Source of the DNA: Takakia lepidozioides
Lineage: Eukaryota > Streptophyta > Takakiopsida > Takakiales > Takakiaceae
Length of the DNA: 60,000 nt
Assembly: GCA_030704615.1 (NCBI GenBank)
Contig: CM060732.1
Span: forward strand, 82,051,171 to 82,111,170
Direction: 5' to 3'
Shown: in pieces, positions 11,649 to 25,388 of the stretch
Layout of the letters: every line of letters starts with the position of its first letter
Position numbering within the stretch: the first letter of the stretch is position 1
Notes under the pieces: generated by a model
Seen by the model: the letters and a program-made list of their open reading frames with translations, nothing else
What the model was told of the DNA's origin: nothing
Database searches by the model: none
Made by a program: the position numbers and the translations under genes

Positions 11649-12766
11649 TCTTGTAGTAATGATTCTGTGCCACCTGATTAATGAAGAAGACTGATCACTG
11701 TAAAAAATAGATAGGATTGATCCTTTTGCTGTGCAATGTATATGGAAGACATCGCCGCTGAGAAAGCATAACATGTGTTTGGATTGTTGGTATGCGTCTT
11801 AAAGGATCGATCCCATATTCGCTGCTCTCTCCAGGTAAAACCCTGAAATGGTAGATGTATTGATTGAATGGCAATGGGATTTCTATATCTATCAGTGTCG
11901 GCAATCTCGCAAAGCTTGAGAGGTGTCATGCAGAGATGTAACAGACCTCCTTAGCATATGTGCCATGGTGAGCCGCTGCAGCTACGTGACTCTAGACAAC
12001 CAGAGATGTGCTGGAACAGCGCCTCCCTACAAGAACCATCTGTGTCCTGTGCCTGTCTTTTCACTTTCAGTTTGGCAGCTTGATTCTTTGTTTATGTTCT
12101 GATGAAGCCTTGCTCAGTGTATCGAATCGACACCAATTAAGGGTTCTGGAAGTGTCACCTAGTCGAAATTCAGTAGTGACTGTAACCTTTCCCTATGGTG
12201 TTTCCTGCTTAGTTTCTCTTTTTTTCATTTCAAGATATGAATGTAGTGTGAGGTCCTGAAGGCTCCCCAATGTCGTCATGTCATATAGAGTGCATCTTCC
12301 TTATCTCTGTCAATCCTGGGGAGAAAGGAAATCCAGGTGCCCAATGAACCAAACCTAAGAGGCATCTTGTTGCATGTTTGCTCGACGGTGGAAATTTGGA
12401 TGAGCCTCCTTTCAACTGATGTTTGCTCCCAATTGCTCCCAAAGTGAAACACCCCCAGTTTGTAGCCCCCTCAGTTAACGGCCAGGCCCTAAGGGATCTT
12501 CAATTTTTGAAGATTATGTCATGTGATAACTAAAGGATTTATCAAGCTGATTTCATACAAAAGACACTTATTCCCACTCAATCAGCTGGAAGGGTTTTGT
12601 CTAAACAACAACACACACACAAACAACAATGGCTGTGTCTCAACTCCATTCACAGATTTTGATAAAAACTTAGACCTCAGTGGGACCAAGAATGGAACAC
12701 TTTCTGATCACAAGGTGTGGAAAGCCCATGTACAATGGTCATGAGACCTGCTCCTGCTAAGAATGC
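11649..12766. other. Gap between convergent gene ends
   Basis: This stretch separates the stop codon of the light-harvesting-like gene from the HRQ1 stop codon on the other strand. It would hold both 3' UTRs. I see no further exon, RNA gene or transposon end. Confidence 0.5.
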
Positions 12767-15700
12767 CTATGCCTTAAGCAACTCATTGTGTTCCCCAGGC
12801 GCTTCCTGGCTTCCTTCTCGGTAGGCGTTCTCAGCATCAATTATTCCCTGCAGAACATGTCACAAGCCATCTAAAACAATGCTGCTAGTTCAATTGTTCT
12901 CAAACAGCAAGAGGTTCAGACTAAAGAGATTGCCAATTCTGTCTATCGAAGGCATAGAGTGGTGGCAGTGGGCCAGGTGACAAACATAAATATATGGAGA
13001 ACCTGCAACTTTCCAGCCATGGAAAACATGTGCTCCTAAAAGAGTAACTGGAAACATTGAAGTCAGTATCTGCTTATGAGGCCACGGTGGGGATGACATA
13101 TTCTTTCTTCAGACAGTCTCAAATCAATTCTCGCACCAAATATCTTCGAATCTCAGAAAACATGGGGAGACAAATGTGGTAAAACAGAAGAAAGGAACCA
13201 ACCTGCAAGATGAGAACAGCAGCATGCTTGTGAATGACTTCATTGTATTCACTGCACGCCAAATACTGCAAAACTCACCACAGCGTCAACACTCACAATC
13301 AAGTAGTGCATACAAGCGAACTGATCACTAATACAGTAATACCTGGATATTGCAAATGAAAAGCTTGTTAAAATGACCCCTACCTGAACACAACAGGGGC
13401 ATCCAGTATCAGTAGTGCAATCACACGCTACCACGAGCTCTAATGCAGCTTGCAGTAGCTCCGCAAACATTGGTCGAGCCTGTAATACCACAACTCCAGA
13501 AACTCAATGTAGATCACAGATTCTGAAGAATTTAGTAACACTTAACAATTTCACGTCTTTTAAGTTCGTACCCACGTGATACGCTTTGCTGTCATACCAG
13601 CACGGTTGTCCAGTGCTGCACATTGAAGGTGAAGACAACCACCTGCTAGATGACTTTGGATACAGCTAGATTTAAGTTGATGTCCCCCATGATTGTTCCA
13701 TAGCAACATAGAAAATCATAAATTCATATACAAGTGTACATGACGACATCCCACCTGAGCAGCAATGCCGATGCCCCCTGGATGCCTATCAAAAACCAGC
13801 AGTCTTTCAGGGTAATAACGGGTGTCCTGTGGATGTGCGCATTCGGTGCCCAGGTCTGATGGGTTGCACATTATATACCTGTTACATGCAATTCACCAGA
13901 AACACACAATGACCTCATTCATACTACTAACTGAGGAAACAAAAGAGCAGTTTCAGGGATGGAGTGAAAGGGGGTGGTGGAACGAGGAATGGAATTGACA
14001 AAACTTGACGAAAGGTGCACATATTTTACAGTGGCATGACGTTGAGAAGCGCATGTGATGCGGCATGGATGCCTTCCCGAACTGAAAGTGATTGTGCCTC
14101 CAGGCCCCCCCGTACATGGTGTGGTAATCGAATCCAGGCGGCCTGCAAGTATATCGGTTACACATTACTTGTGACCTTTATAGTAAAGACAGGTCTCACC
14201 CTCAACGACCCTTAAGCTGGTTGAAAGGAGTATTATAGACGCATGTTTCCATGACTACAAATAGAATCATGCATACGATTCCATAAGCATAGATTGCTTG
14301 CCACTCCAGGAAAATCCAGGCTTCGCAGGGTTGTGACAAGCTGTAGTTCGAAAGTTCGAATAATCTAGAGCAACTGATTCTCATATAGGTTGCTCAGTTC
14401 ACCTTGGTGGAGGGGTAATTTGGCAGCATAGGAAGAACCTGAGATTCATATGACACATCAGGCAGGAAGAGATCAACAGAATCAAATGTCTCATTGGTTC
14501 CCTGCCAGATACGGCGGAATCCAATCCACCGTGTCGTCACTTTGCACATGCTGGCCTGCGCCGTTGTGGTTGGATACTTCATCTCTGGTACCTTTGCCGG
14601 ATAGGCCTGCAGCCACAGCAACTCCATAAGAACAGTTTCATACATCACATATTCATCAAGTGCTATTGCAGCCTGACCTCCATTCCAATGTAAGCATGGG
14701 GAATGCAGAAACAGCCTGGGTATACCAGTTCACCACCCGTCACGTGGACATCAGTGAAGTCCCGGGTCTTGGTATAGTATTTGAGATCTGCTTCTTGACA
14801 TAAAGCCACCTTCGCTGCCAGATCCAGAGTCCGCACCAGATATGTCTTACCCTGATGCATGTAAACTGCACCCTCATATACCTGCACAACAATTGTTGCA
14901 TTACATCTTCAGATTATTCAGTCCTACAGACTAGTGACTTGTTGTCTGTCCAGTACATAGGTGGCTGGCCCTGTGGAATGTGGGATTTTTAGAATACCAC
15001 AGTTTTGATAGAAGGAATGTTGTTCCATGCACAGACCATAGTAAATTAGCTTCATAAACACACTACAGATAAAAATAGCACTCAGACGAGGTGAAAGGGT
15101 ATAATAAACACACACAGACCATGAACCTCTGTAGACACAAACGGGAGGTTGGCAGTACCTCAAAGAAGGCCTTGTTCCCCTCTACTTCCTCAATCACTTC
15201 ATTGGTTGCTTGATTTATCACGGTATACTTTTCAGGATCTATAGCCCTTATACTCACTGCCTGTGATGGTGATTTCTGGAAACCACCAACAAATACACAA
15301 TGAAAGGTCAACTATTTTCCTGATGAAACTAAAAACGAAACAGAGCCCTCAGTGGTGTTTATTAGCTCGAGTTGATCAGTCGTCAAATCACACCCAATAC
15401 CATCAGCACATAATATACTAGAGTTTAGGATTAATCTAGTGCAAGCATACAGAGAGCACATGCAATTACAACAGTACATGCAACCCATGATAACTTGCAA
15501 GCTGCATACCTCATGGCCAATATAGTGCCACGACTTATCCTGTGGACCATTGCAAGGGTGCCGCCCAACTTGCCCCTGCTTCACCAGCTCAGATATGGCT
15601 GATTGCAGTCCTGATCCAAAATAGCACTCATCATGTGTGACATGCAAAGGATGCTCAACTGCAGCACATGCCAGATGTTGCTCCACCACCTGTACAACAG

Positions 15701-18700
15701 AGATGTATGACTTTGGAACAATTGCCATTCCAAATTCCCTAACTAGATGCCATCATCAGCAAATTACAGGCATACTTGTTGACCTGTTGGGTGGACCCGG
15801 AATAGTGCTGAAGCGCAGCTGTTAAGAGTGAATGGTACACCTAAAATAGGAAAAGGACATACTTGTTGATTACAGGCATCCACTTGGGCATGCTCAATAG
15901 ACCGATTGAACAACCTCTGGGGTTCTTTCATAAAATGCTGATCAAGTGGGCCACCAAAAGCCACATAAATGGAGATCGATGCCTTTCCCCTCCTGCCTGC
16001 TCTCCCTGACTGCTGCCACAAGCTGTTACTTTTATCTGTTAGATGCCATTGCTCGAATAACACAAGATTTTCAGAGCCCATCGCCTCTCTAAAGAACCAT
16101 GCTTAAGATACGATCACGTAGAGGCTTAAGAATCTTCGAGTGTATCTTCATATGACAGAAGTAGGCAGAGGAAAGTTTTAGAAGATGGTGCAGCAACGTT
16201 GGATAAGCCTTACCTGGTTACGGAACCAGGGAAGCCCAGGTGCAATGTGGCATCCAGACTGCCCACATCCACGCCCAGCTCCAATGCATTAGTGGCAGCT
16301 ACTCCTCGCAGCCTCCCTCCAAACAAATCGCTTTCAATGCTCCTTCGATCCTGGTCCCTTGCATAGCACATTGTTTCCATGTGAGTGACAACAGCCCCTA
16401 TTCCGTTACTGCAGCCCACTCCCAACAGAAACAGAAGAAACTTCACATATTGCTGTCTGTACGAGAGTAACCATCACTTAGCAACTACAGCGTGCAGTAA
16501 TGGCATGTAGGGACAGGGGGGTCCCATGCATCCAACACCCATATAACTGCCAGTGACAATGCACAACTCCTAGTTGGGTAAATTTTGATGGCAACAATTT
16601 ACATCTCTTAAGAACACAGGAGAGCTAGCTGTGGAAATTGACCTCTTCCTGCACATGGCAATGATGCATAGTCTGCACAAACTGGCCCTCTTGGAGAAAA
16701 TTATAGGGTTTGAGTCCATCGGGGTACATGGACATCAGCCCAAGATAGAATACTGTGCCCATTATATGGAATCCGATCTGTTAGAAGGGCATACACGAAC
16801 ACATGTGGTTCCTCTCCAGCATTCTCCTATATTCCTCTACCATCCAACAGATGTCACATGCTGTGATTTCACTGCCAGTTATGCAGTTGTGAAAGGCCAG
16901 AGACATAGCGAGGGATCGCAAGACAGAGGAGCGGGGAAGAGAGACCAACGTGTGCGGTATAGCCTGCTCGGTATGCACGTACTGTGTCAAGCAGAGCAGG
17001 AGCAGTCTCTTTCAAAATTTCACGTCTGTTGTCAAAAATCAATGTTATGAATGTAACAAATCAGTGAATCGACGTGTTGATTACCACAGAACTAGTAATT
17101 TACTGACCTGTATTGAAACCTCATCATGTAGTAACCATGCATCCCTATCCAATAATAATCCATCTATGACTCTCTCTTGCCACATGTCCATGCCCACATT
17201 CAGCCTGCTGCTCTGCATGCTACTACATTTCCTCACAATAAGGTACAGCAGTACGGCAGTAAAGTGAAGTACTTGCTGTGACTGAAAGAATTTAGACAGA
17301 GACTGGGAACCATACGTGTAGTTGTGGACCAGTTCACACAGTTTCCGAGTATTGCAGAAGGCAATGCACCGAAGCCCATGTTGCACCATCTCAGCCAGCA
17401 GTGATGCCACCTCCACTATTGGGCTGCATGTATCCTCACAAAATGACATCTTATGGAAAACAGAAGTGAAAAAGGAGAGGACAAAACCTTGTTTAACTAA
17501 CACTATAGGACATGCAGATCATACAGCTTACATCCTGATTAAATGGTTTTCAAGGCATCCATAGTTGCCAATTACTTTAGAAGCAAAAGGAGAGCACGAA
17601 ACCTTGTTTAACTAACACTATAGGACATGCAGATCATACAGCTTACATCCTGGTTAAATGGTTTTCAAGGCATCCATAGTTGCCAATTACTTTAGAAGCA
17701 GAATGTGTTGTATAGTCTGGTACTTTCAAATGGCTTACAAAATAAATCAGTGCTCACAGTGGATTCAATCCACCGGGAAACCACAGTACCTTGTACAACT
17801 CCCTTGATGGGCTTATGGCTCTTCTGAAGTCTGCACAGATTGAGCTGGACTTACATTGCTCTCCACCAACATTCACCAATGGCATTGACAAAACACAGAA
17901 AGGCTTTGAAGGTTATCAAGAAGAGATCCAATTATGTGTCATGGCAAGTGACCTGCCAGTTTTCAATCCCCACTGCAAATTCCCACAAGGAGACAAAAGG
18001 AAATGAGTTACTGTTCTGGAATCTTCCCCTTTTATGACATTGGCTATAGTAATTTATACATATATACCTGGCACGTTTCATTTGGACTTGAGGATCCGGT
18101 ACATGGTCCAACTTGGCTGATGGCTTGGCATATTTGTTCTTTCTCCTTGCTGATTGCGGCTGCAATAACACAGCACCAAAACAGCATGCAAGGGTTATAG
18201 TATAACAATGCATTCACACCCTGCAAACCAAGGAAAAAAATAGCCATACATTTCAGAATGACACTTCTTGTGAAACCCACTATCATACCTTTGAGCTAAG
18301 GACTTCCAACATTAAGGGCAGAGAAATAGATCCAACTATACCATCCACATTCCACCGTGCCCAACTGAGAACCAATGCAAGAGTGTGCATAGCCTTACTA
18401 CAATAAGCAGTAGAAACTGCAAACTAACCAGTAAGAACATGACTGCTGAACTCGGACTACGGAACCTGGAACTTTAAACACACATACTAGATTTTGAGGC
18501 CTACCGGCTTAAAGACAATGGGAGGGTTCCAAAATACAAAGCATTTTTCTCCACACGGGCTGCCATCTTCTTCCACCACCTGCAATTCCCTTAGGCCTAG
18601 GAGTTCCTGGTCAATCATAAAACAGGTTGGTGTAAGGCCTGTTCAAATCTCGTCCTAGCGCCAGCTTTAGTTCTGTTTCTACCGTAAACACAAACCTCAT

Positions 18701-21700
18701 TTTTGTCTTCTGTATAAACTGAAAAGTCAAAGTGGTGGCACTATTTACTAGATGCATTCATGCAGATGCTGAACGTCCAACTGTGTTGTGGGACATGCAC
18801 TGTGCACAATCCATTTTGTCAGGTTTCCGTGGCCTCAGTAAAAGCAACATGATCCGGTCGAAAGGTTTAGCCGGTGTTAGGGATCGAAAGAACAAAGGAA
18901 CTTTATACTGTCCGCAGGAAGTTCAAGAAGCTTATGGGACGTGGGAAAAGGCAAAACAGACAGAAAAGTAGGGTCACCAACAAACAGCCACCACAACCAG
19001 AAAAATACGGTTCAACTTTGATCAAAGAAGCTTGGGAGAGAGGGCCAGCAAAGAGAAACAGAAATGAAATGAAATGGTGCTTTATAAAGAGAAACAGACA
19101 AAAGCAGAAAGAATACCATGGCATGCTCACGGGGATTGGCCACTGTAGCACTGCATGCAATAAATGAAGGTTTGCTCCCATACACTGCAGCCAACGATTG
19201 ATGTCTCATAAAGCCAGAACTTTTCTGTTTGCTCAATCCACTTGAATGGACTGGTCACTAGTTTCTTAACCGTACTACCTAAAACCAATAATCAGACATC
19301 CTGCGGATAACCTCTCTATGGACAAACACTCTCATAAAGTAGCTCCAGATGTATGGTACTTGGAACTACCTGCGTGGCATTGTCAGGGTAGAAAACATGG
19401 GCTTCAAATCCGGTGAGACCCACACAATTATATCTGCACCTCATCTTGGTCGAAATCAAGATGACACCTCAACTATATCTAAACAGATGTTTATTTTATT
19501 TCAGAGATGCAATAAGGACCCGGCCTGGTTTAGTGGATTTAGAGAAAGCATACAGTGTTCGCAGAGCCTTCTTAAGCGGCGTAGTATAAGAGCAGTGTGA
19601 CAGCCAAATACGCCCCGATATGCATGCGCCTCATCCACCACCACAAACCTATAAAATCCACTTTATTTATTACACTATGCAACAAATATGAAAACATCAT
19701 TTGGCCTATATCTCCAAATGCATACTCTCTCAAAAGGGTCTAGTGATCATTGTGGGCTGTATTATGCATACCGAGGGACAACCAGGTTATAAAGAAAAGA
19801 CCTGGGTACTTGATTTGAATCAGATCCAAAGAAGCACTCCCCTAAACATGTAAGGAGGGACAAGCTGTGGTTGCTTCCTTTTACTTTAGGTTCATCTAAA
19901 GGCTTTTGCCGTCCACTGTTAGATTCACTTCATCATGTCAGTAACAATATAAGTAATATCTGGCACCACATCTTGGAGAAATGAGGACAGGTCAAGTTTG
20001 AACACCTAAGGTGCGAGAAAAACCGCTCAAATTGACGATGAGATGGCATGATGGAGACATGAAGCATGTCTGGATTTGTGATCAGCTGCACATGCATAAC
20101 CAACATGTGTTCAGACACTCACAATAAATCCTTCCAAAAAACAAGAAAATAAAGACAAAAACCCTCAACACTGGAATTCACCTCCACGGAATGGATGATA
20201 CATCAGCAATACAAGATAAACAATCATGCTCACAGGCATGATGCCTTCAGGTAAAAGTTGTACCAGCCGGGCAGACTCCCGAAACTGGAGGCGCAGATGT
20301 TGGGGAGTGTCGCCATCATACACACCCATGCCCACTTGTGTTCCGGTCTTCCCCATCAGCTCCTGCAGCACCCGCAGTTGGTCTTGTGCTAAAGCCTGTG
20401 ACAAAATTCACAACCCTGTCTGTAACTATTGCTGACTGACAGCAACCAGTCTCCTAAAACAGCCAGGCACCCAGTTAGGCAGTTACCTTCAGAGACAAGG
20501 CACAGCAGGACAAAATGCTCCTCAGAAATTGCTTCTCATGGACCACACATCAGAGGATTTTTTATTTGCCACATACATGCTGCAATATGCAGGTTCAACT
20601 GCGAGGCCCTGAGGGTGCTCCCTTGCACCATTGGTTAGATGACTTTGCCTCAGTGATTTCAGAAAAATAGTTTGCAACTTGTTGGACTTAGCAAGTCCAC
20701 ATGCACAGAAGCTTCTAGTTTAAACATCAGTGAATGTGCGCATGCAAGACTGCAAGACATGTAAGAAGTTGAGAACTAGCTGAAGAACCATAGAAGTGAT
20801 GTACCTTGGTTGGAAACAAGTAAAGTGCACATGCATTTAGATTGTGGGTCAGCTCCTCCAAGACAGGCACATTGTAACACAATGATTTTCCACTAGCAGT
20901 GGATGTCGCCACCGCAACATTCTGCCCCTTCATAACTGCATTAATTGCTTTGGCCTGCATTTCACTCATTATTAGAAGTTCTTTAGTATAGGATGAACAG
21001 AAAAAACGTAAGAGGATACCCTTTAGCTTGGTGACGGAGCGGAACCCAGCACTGTTCATACACCCCCTTGACCTTTATGGATTGATGTCTGCCACTGGTA
21101 AGGGCCCCAAATTGAGTAATATGACAGCCCTACAAATATAACTTTGGACAACCATTGTGTCTTTTCCCTAAGTCAAAATCCCTAGTCTTCATACCAGCTA
21201 CAATAAGATGCAAGAGGAGCACTTGCAGCTGCTTGTCCACAGGAAAATTGGCTTCAATCACATAGACAACAGTTTGGATGACAACAAATTGCATAGGGAA
21301 AGGATTGCTTCCTACTAACCTGGTGAGAGTACATGCTTGAAATACCCAAGCGCTTAAGTGCAGCCTGTGTGGAAGTTGACAAGCCTGAGTCCAGCTGCCC
21401 GAAAGACGCCTCCCTCTTTTTTAAGTACTCAAAGTGCACTATCTGCAAGGTACAATGCAGAGTAGGCCAAGTTCTGAGAAGATCTAGACCCTGCAGTTCT
21501 GTCTGCAGAAACGCTCACGTGATGAATGAGAAAAGTAAGAATAGGATTCCAGTAGGGGACTAATCGCATTAAAGTGCCTACAATGATGAAAATGAACATT
21601 ATCATTAGCTGAGGGAAGTTGCTCGGATAGAGATAAAGAACATTCAGATAGATAACCCCTACTCAAACAATGGTGTATAGGTTTTATTACCAAGTTTCAC

Positions 21701-24700
21701 AGGAACACAATGGCACAGTCCTGCAGATCCCCAAAATGTACAAGAGGTATGTGTAAAATCCCAGTCAATACTCGTCCAACTGGGTTTGCAATTGGCAACC
21801 AGTTATCAACGCTTTGTTGGACATGTTTGCCCAAGCCCTAAACGTCTGACCCCTCTGCTCTGAAGCCACTTCAAGAGTGTTGATCGAGTTGGTTTTACTC
21901 GAGTCAAGCATGATCCAGTTTATACAGGTAGTAGCTATCAATTGAGAATGGGTCGTGAATCTAGACAGTACAAGGGTTGTTTGGCACAGATGATGCAACA
22001 CCTGCCCAAGTGATCCCAGACCTTCCTTTAGGTGGTTTAACATCTCCGGGGCGTCCATAGGTGATACATCCTACCCTTGCCACCCCATGCAGCAAGGAAA
22101 TAGAGTTGCTGTCAGTTGCCTTCAAATCCCTGCAATCTCCTTTGCAGAAAAGTTGGACCTTTGCTTCAATGCAAAAGAATAACAGGATTCCTGCTTTAGA
22201 AAACATGGTTTTATCCATCAACAGAAAAAAGACATTTTGCAGAGAAGCCTCCAGTTCAAAAGATAAACCACTCTGTAGCATCCCATCGAGGTGCACAGCA
22301 GCATCTGTGAAGTTCATACATCAAAAGTTGGAAAATTTAAACTAGGAAAAGAGTTCATGATGATTTTTCCCTCCAGTAACATACAACAACTAGACACACA
22401 CAACACTCACCATGCAGCGAGCCAGTTTCTTATGATGCCGGGGTGGCCTTGGCAGAGCTGAAGGTAGGCCAGGCTTTGGGAACACTCCCACAGCCTCCAG
22501 TCCTATGTCCTTTGCCGCAGTCAGCACTTCGTCTATGCTCATGTTGTACAAATCCAGCTTCTGGTGAGGAAGCGACTGCAGCATGTTCACATTTAGGAAA
22601 TGGAACTGATTACTGACACAATTGCAAGCATCTCACAAGAAAACACTCCACATCATGCATACCGAGTATTACTGACTATCTGACCGCCTTTCATGCTAAT
22701 TGAACCTCAGCTAAGGGCGTGAGAAACAAGGCTCCACATATCATAGAATGATGAAACCATTAACAAGAGGAATAGAATGAGTGAAGAAGAAAGTTGAAAG
22801 GTGGCAAAGGAGAAAAGGAACAAGTCAGACCTGCAGTTGTTGGAACACCAGGTGAAGTACCGCCTGAAATTCCTTCAGCCGCCTCTCAATTGCGTTGCGC
22901 ATTGATTTATCAGAGGCTCGTTTTCCAGCTGCTAACGTATAGAGCGCTTCGGTTTCAGACAAAAACACGACAACTTGGGACAAGATGAGGATAAAAATAA
23001 AACATATCCGGTTTCCACTAGAATGCATTGACATTCTTCATGAACACAATAGGAAGGCCAGAGATTACCCGAGCTAGGCAGGAAATCTGAAGGTCCAATC
23101 TCCTGCAGCTGGTGAACAGGCAAACCCACATTCCCAGAAGCTGGTTCGTTGATCTTAGAAGGGTCGAATAGATCTATGTTGAATGAAGCCTCCTCTCCTT
23201 CTTCGGACATATTACTCAACACCACCAACTTTTTTTCATGGTATCAATACCAAACAATTTGTCAAACTGGCAAACAGAGCTAGTTTGAAACAAAGCACAA
23301 AGAACATGTACTTATCCTAAAAGCTGCACCCCATGTAGCAGAGACATTGGGTACATTTATGAGCAAGGAGGCTTATTAACACATGGAACATTAAAAATGG
23401 GCCTTATTTTCTTGATGCATTGTAGGACTCTACCCGTAGCTTCCTTTACATAACGCCCACACCATCAGCTTTGCCCCAGAGGTTACGAAAAGTGTCCCTG
23501 CAGGAGATTTTAGGTTATCCTATCAATGAGCACTTGGAGCCAAACCAGACAGAAAAAGATCTTCTTTACAAAAGTGAGAAAACCAGCTCAGAGTTGAACT
23601 GGCACCAACTGGAGGGAATTTCTGATTGCTTTGATACTGGAAAACAAATGCTAATTTTGAAAGCAGAACCAAGCAGAAATAAGTTCACAGAGAAAAATCA
23701 TTCTACATGAAAATCTCACTCACCTTTGGGCAAAGAGTGGCGAGATTCTCAATGTCGTGTACAGAGATTGCCTCTTCCCCTTCCTGACAGCAAAGCTCCT
23801 GCAGTGATTGCTTCACATTTAGCCAGGTAGCCTGCATGTGCTGCCTTTGGAGAAACCCATGGATCGTATTGAGAACTGTGAAAACCTGCCTCAGCCTTTC
23901 CAGTACCTGGGGAAGCAAGGTCCCTTGTTGCTCCCATCTTTCATCCTTGGAATTGGCAATGCCTCTCTTTCTGGCCTTTCCGGGCCTGGATATGCCTTCA
24001 TCATCATAACTACTGTCTGGCGGGAAAGTAACAGCTGGCTCTGTGAAATGTCCTTCCTCACTCACACTGTTTTCTCTCGGCTCTGTAACTTCCACACTCT
24101 TTCCCCCAGCTTCTTCGGCAGTCAGTTTTGTGGATACATTACTGGCTCTACTTTGTCCTTTTCCTTGATCACTCAGTGTGCTCTCTGCAGTTACAAGGGT
24201 GTCTCCCATTGAAGGAGGCTGCGATGTGGCACTGCTCAGCATCTCTATCTCTGTCACTGGAGTATCCAGTGCGGGGGAATGGAAAGTGGCCAGGTCTGCA
24301 GCAAGGGCATGCCACAGCACTTCAGAGGCACTCTTAATTGGGCGACCTTTATGGTCTATCCCAGGCACCTCTGGATTTGCAGAAAGCCCATCACTGGGCT
24401 TCATAGTGGCTCGGCCACCACCATCAGTGTTCTCCGGATCATTGAAAGGATTTTGTGAGGGTGGCATATCTGATACCTCATGATTTAGTCCAACTGCTTC
24501 TTGTCCCTTCACGGAAGTCAGTCCATGCTGGACCATTGAATTGATGAGCAAGTCACGTTTTTGAGGCCCTCTGTTATTTTCATGGGCCAAAGGTGGGGTG
24601 AAAAGTTGCGACTTGCCAGCTTTTTTCTTGGTGAATGGTATAAGAACCAAGAACTCTCCTTCATGCAGCGAGAGTGATTTAATTGGGGTGGTGGCATCAA

Positions 24701-25388
24701 GTTTGACTCCCTGTATCAAACAGATTGGGAATTAAGAACATAATTCGAGTGCAAACAAAAACAAAGTCTGAAAGAGAGCTAAACATGCCCCCTATTACAA
24801 TCATCACAAGCATCCATCCACTGAGGGTTTTTCAACCTCTCACACTGCACATAATTCGCCTCTCTGTTGGGCTTGCTGGCGAAATAAGGATCCTATTCAA
24901 CTTGGGACATTAAACACCTGAACAATGGAAGCCAGCAAGAAGCAATACAGCAAACAATGATAAAACTGGCTTTGTACGTATTGTACCCATGTCATCTATA
25001 CCCAAATGAGTATTTACATCTCTCCTCCAGCATGCAGCCCTTATCACAGGCATCGGTATTGATTGGACTGCGAGCTGGAGGAAAAAATTGTAACCCACAT
25101 TCTTCTTGGACCCATTTTCTCCAGTAATTGGCGAGCTTCACTACAATCAAGCAACTTGTTAAGCGGTCTCAATGCGTCTACCAGATGAAGCAAAGTAAAA
25201 CTCACTTTTAGAAACAGATGAAACTGGTGAGGAGCGGTAGAAGTGCCAGAGCTGACTAAAGTTACGGGCCAGCCCAAATGCTGCAATTGCAGCTTGATAT
25301 CGCCAACGGTATGCTGTGCAGGCAGTGTCACTTGCAGCTCTTGCCCATCTAGCGAACGCACGCACACAGCCACCTGCTCCTCTACCAT
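12767..25388 (-). CDS. HRQ1: HRQ1-type RecQ-like DNA helicase with N-terminal ubiquitin-like domain, 28 exons, about 1,395 aa
   Basis: Exons (high to low): 25388-25206, 24710-23724, 23228-23069, 22973-22831, 22575-22411, 22070-22002, 21442-21320, 20954-20805, 20395-20264, 20085-20006, 19648-19554, 19184-19117, 18606-18505, 18159-18068, 17823-17790, 17449-17316, 17025-16950, 16350-16214, 16022-15863, 15689-15510, 15275-15159, 14881-14726, 14606-14439, 14142-14030, 13878-13755, 13479-13384, 13265-13203, 12847-12767. All phases agree with no in-frame stop. Residues 1 to about 85 are ubiquitin-like; a 329-codon second exon is variable and charged. Motifs: Walker [10 protein letters not shown] (about 626-634), DEAH (736-739), SAT (774-776), motif [11 protein letters not shown] (about 980-988). 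The C-terminal domain ends with the cysteine cluster [12 protein letters not shown], then CSEYNE. In yeast and Arabidopsis HRQ1 is a 3'-5' helicase of the nucleus acting in DNA crosslink repair. Start: first ATG after an upstream stop. Exon 15 (34 bases) is the weakest. Confidence 0.93.
17474..17703. repeat. 115-bp tandem duplication in an HRQ1 intron
   Basis: The block containing ccttgtttaactaacacta and ttaaatggttttcaaggcatc occurs twice with a period of 115 bases (for example the g at 17,491 and at 17,606). The copies differ at only a few positions, so the duplication is recent. It lies between exons 16 and 15 and touches no coding sequence. Confidence 0.9.
18888..19110 (-). repeat. Short LINE/SINE-like 3' end fragments in an HRQ1 intron
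   Basis: The stretch from about 18,899 (ggaactttatactgtccgcagg..., then agaagcttatgggac) resembles 38,663-38,708, which has the same order of blocks next to an AAATG tail. A second tail, aaatgaaatgaaatggtgctttataaag, lies at 19,062-19,090. Both look like 3' ends of retroelements sharing a tail with the LINE at 7,925. HRQ1 exon 12 starts shortly after, at 19,117. Confidence 0.5.

Noticed and set aside
13953-14165. Minus-strand 70-codon frame near HRQ1 exon 24
   Set aside because: Wrong frame; exon 24 (14,142-14,030) in the neighbouring frame matches the helicase and fits phase.
23838-24483. Plus-strand frames opposite HRQ1 exon 2
   Set aside because: Shadow of the 329-codon minus-strand exon, which has correct splice borders and phase.
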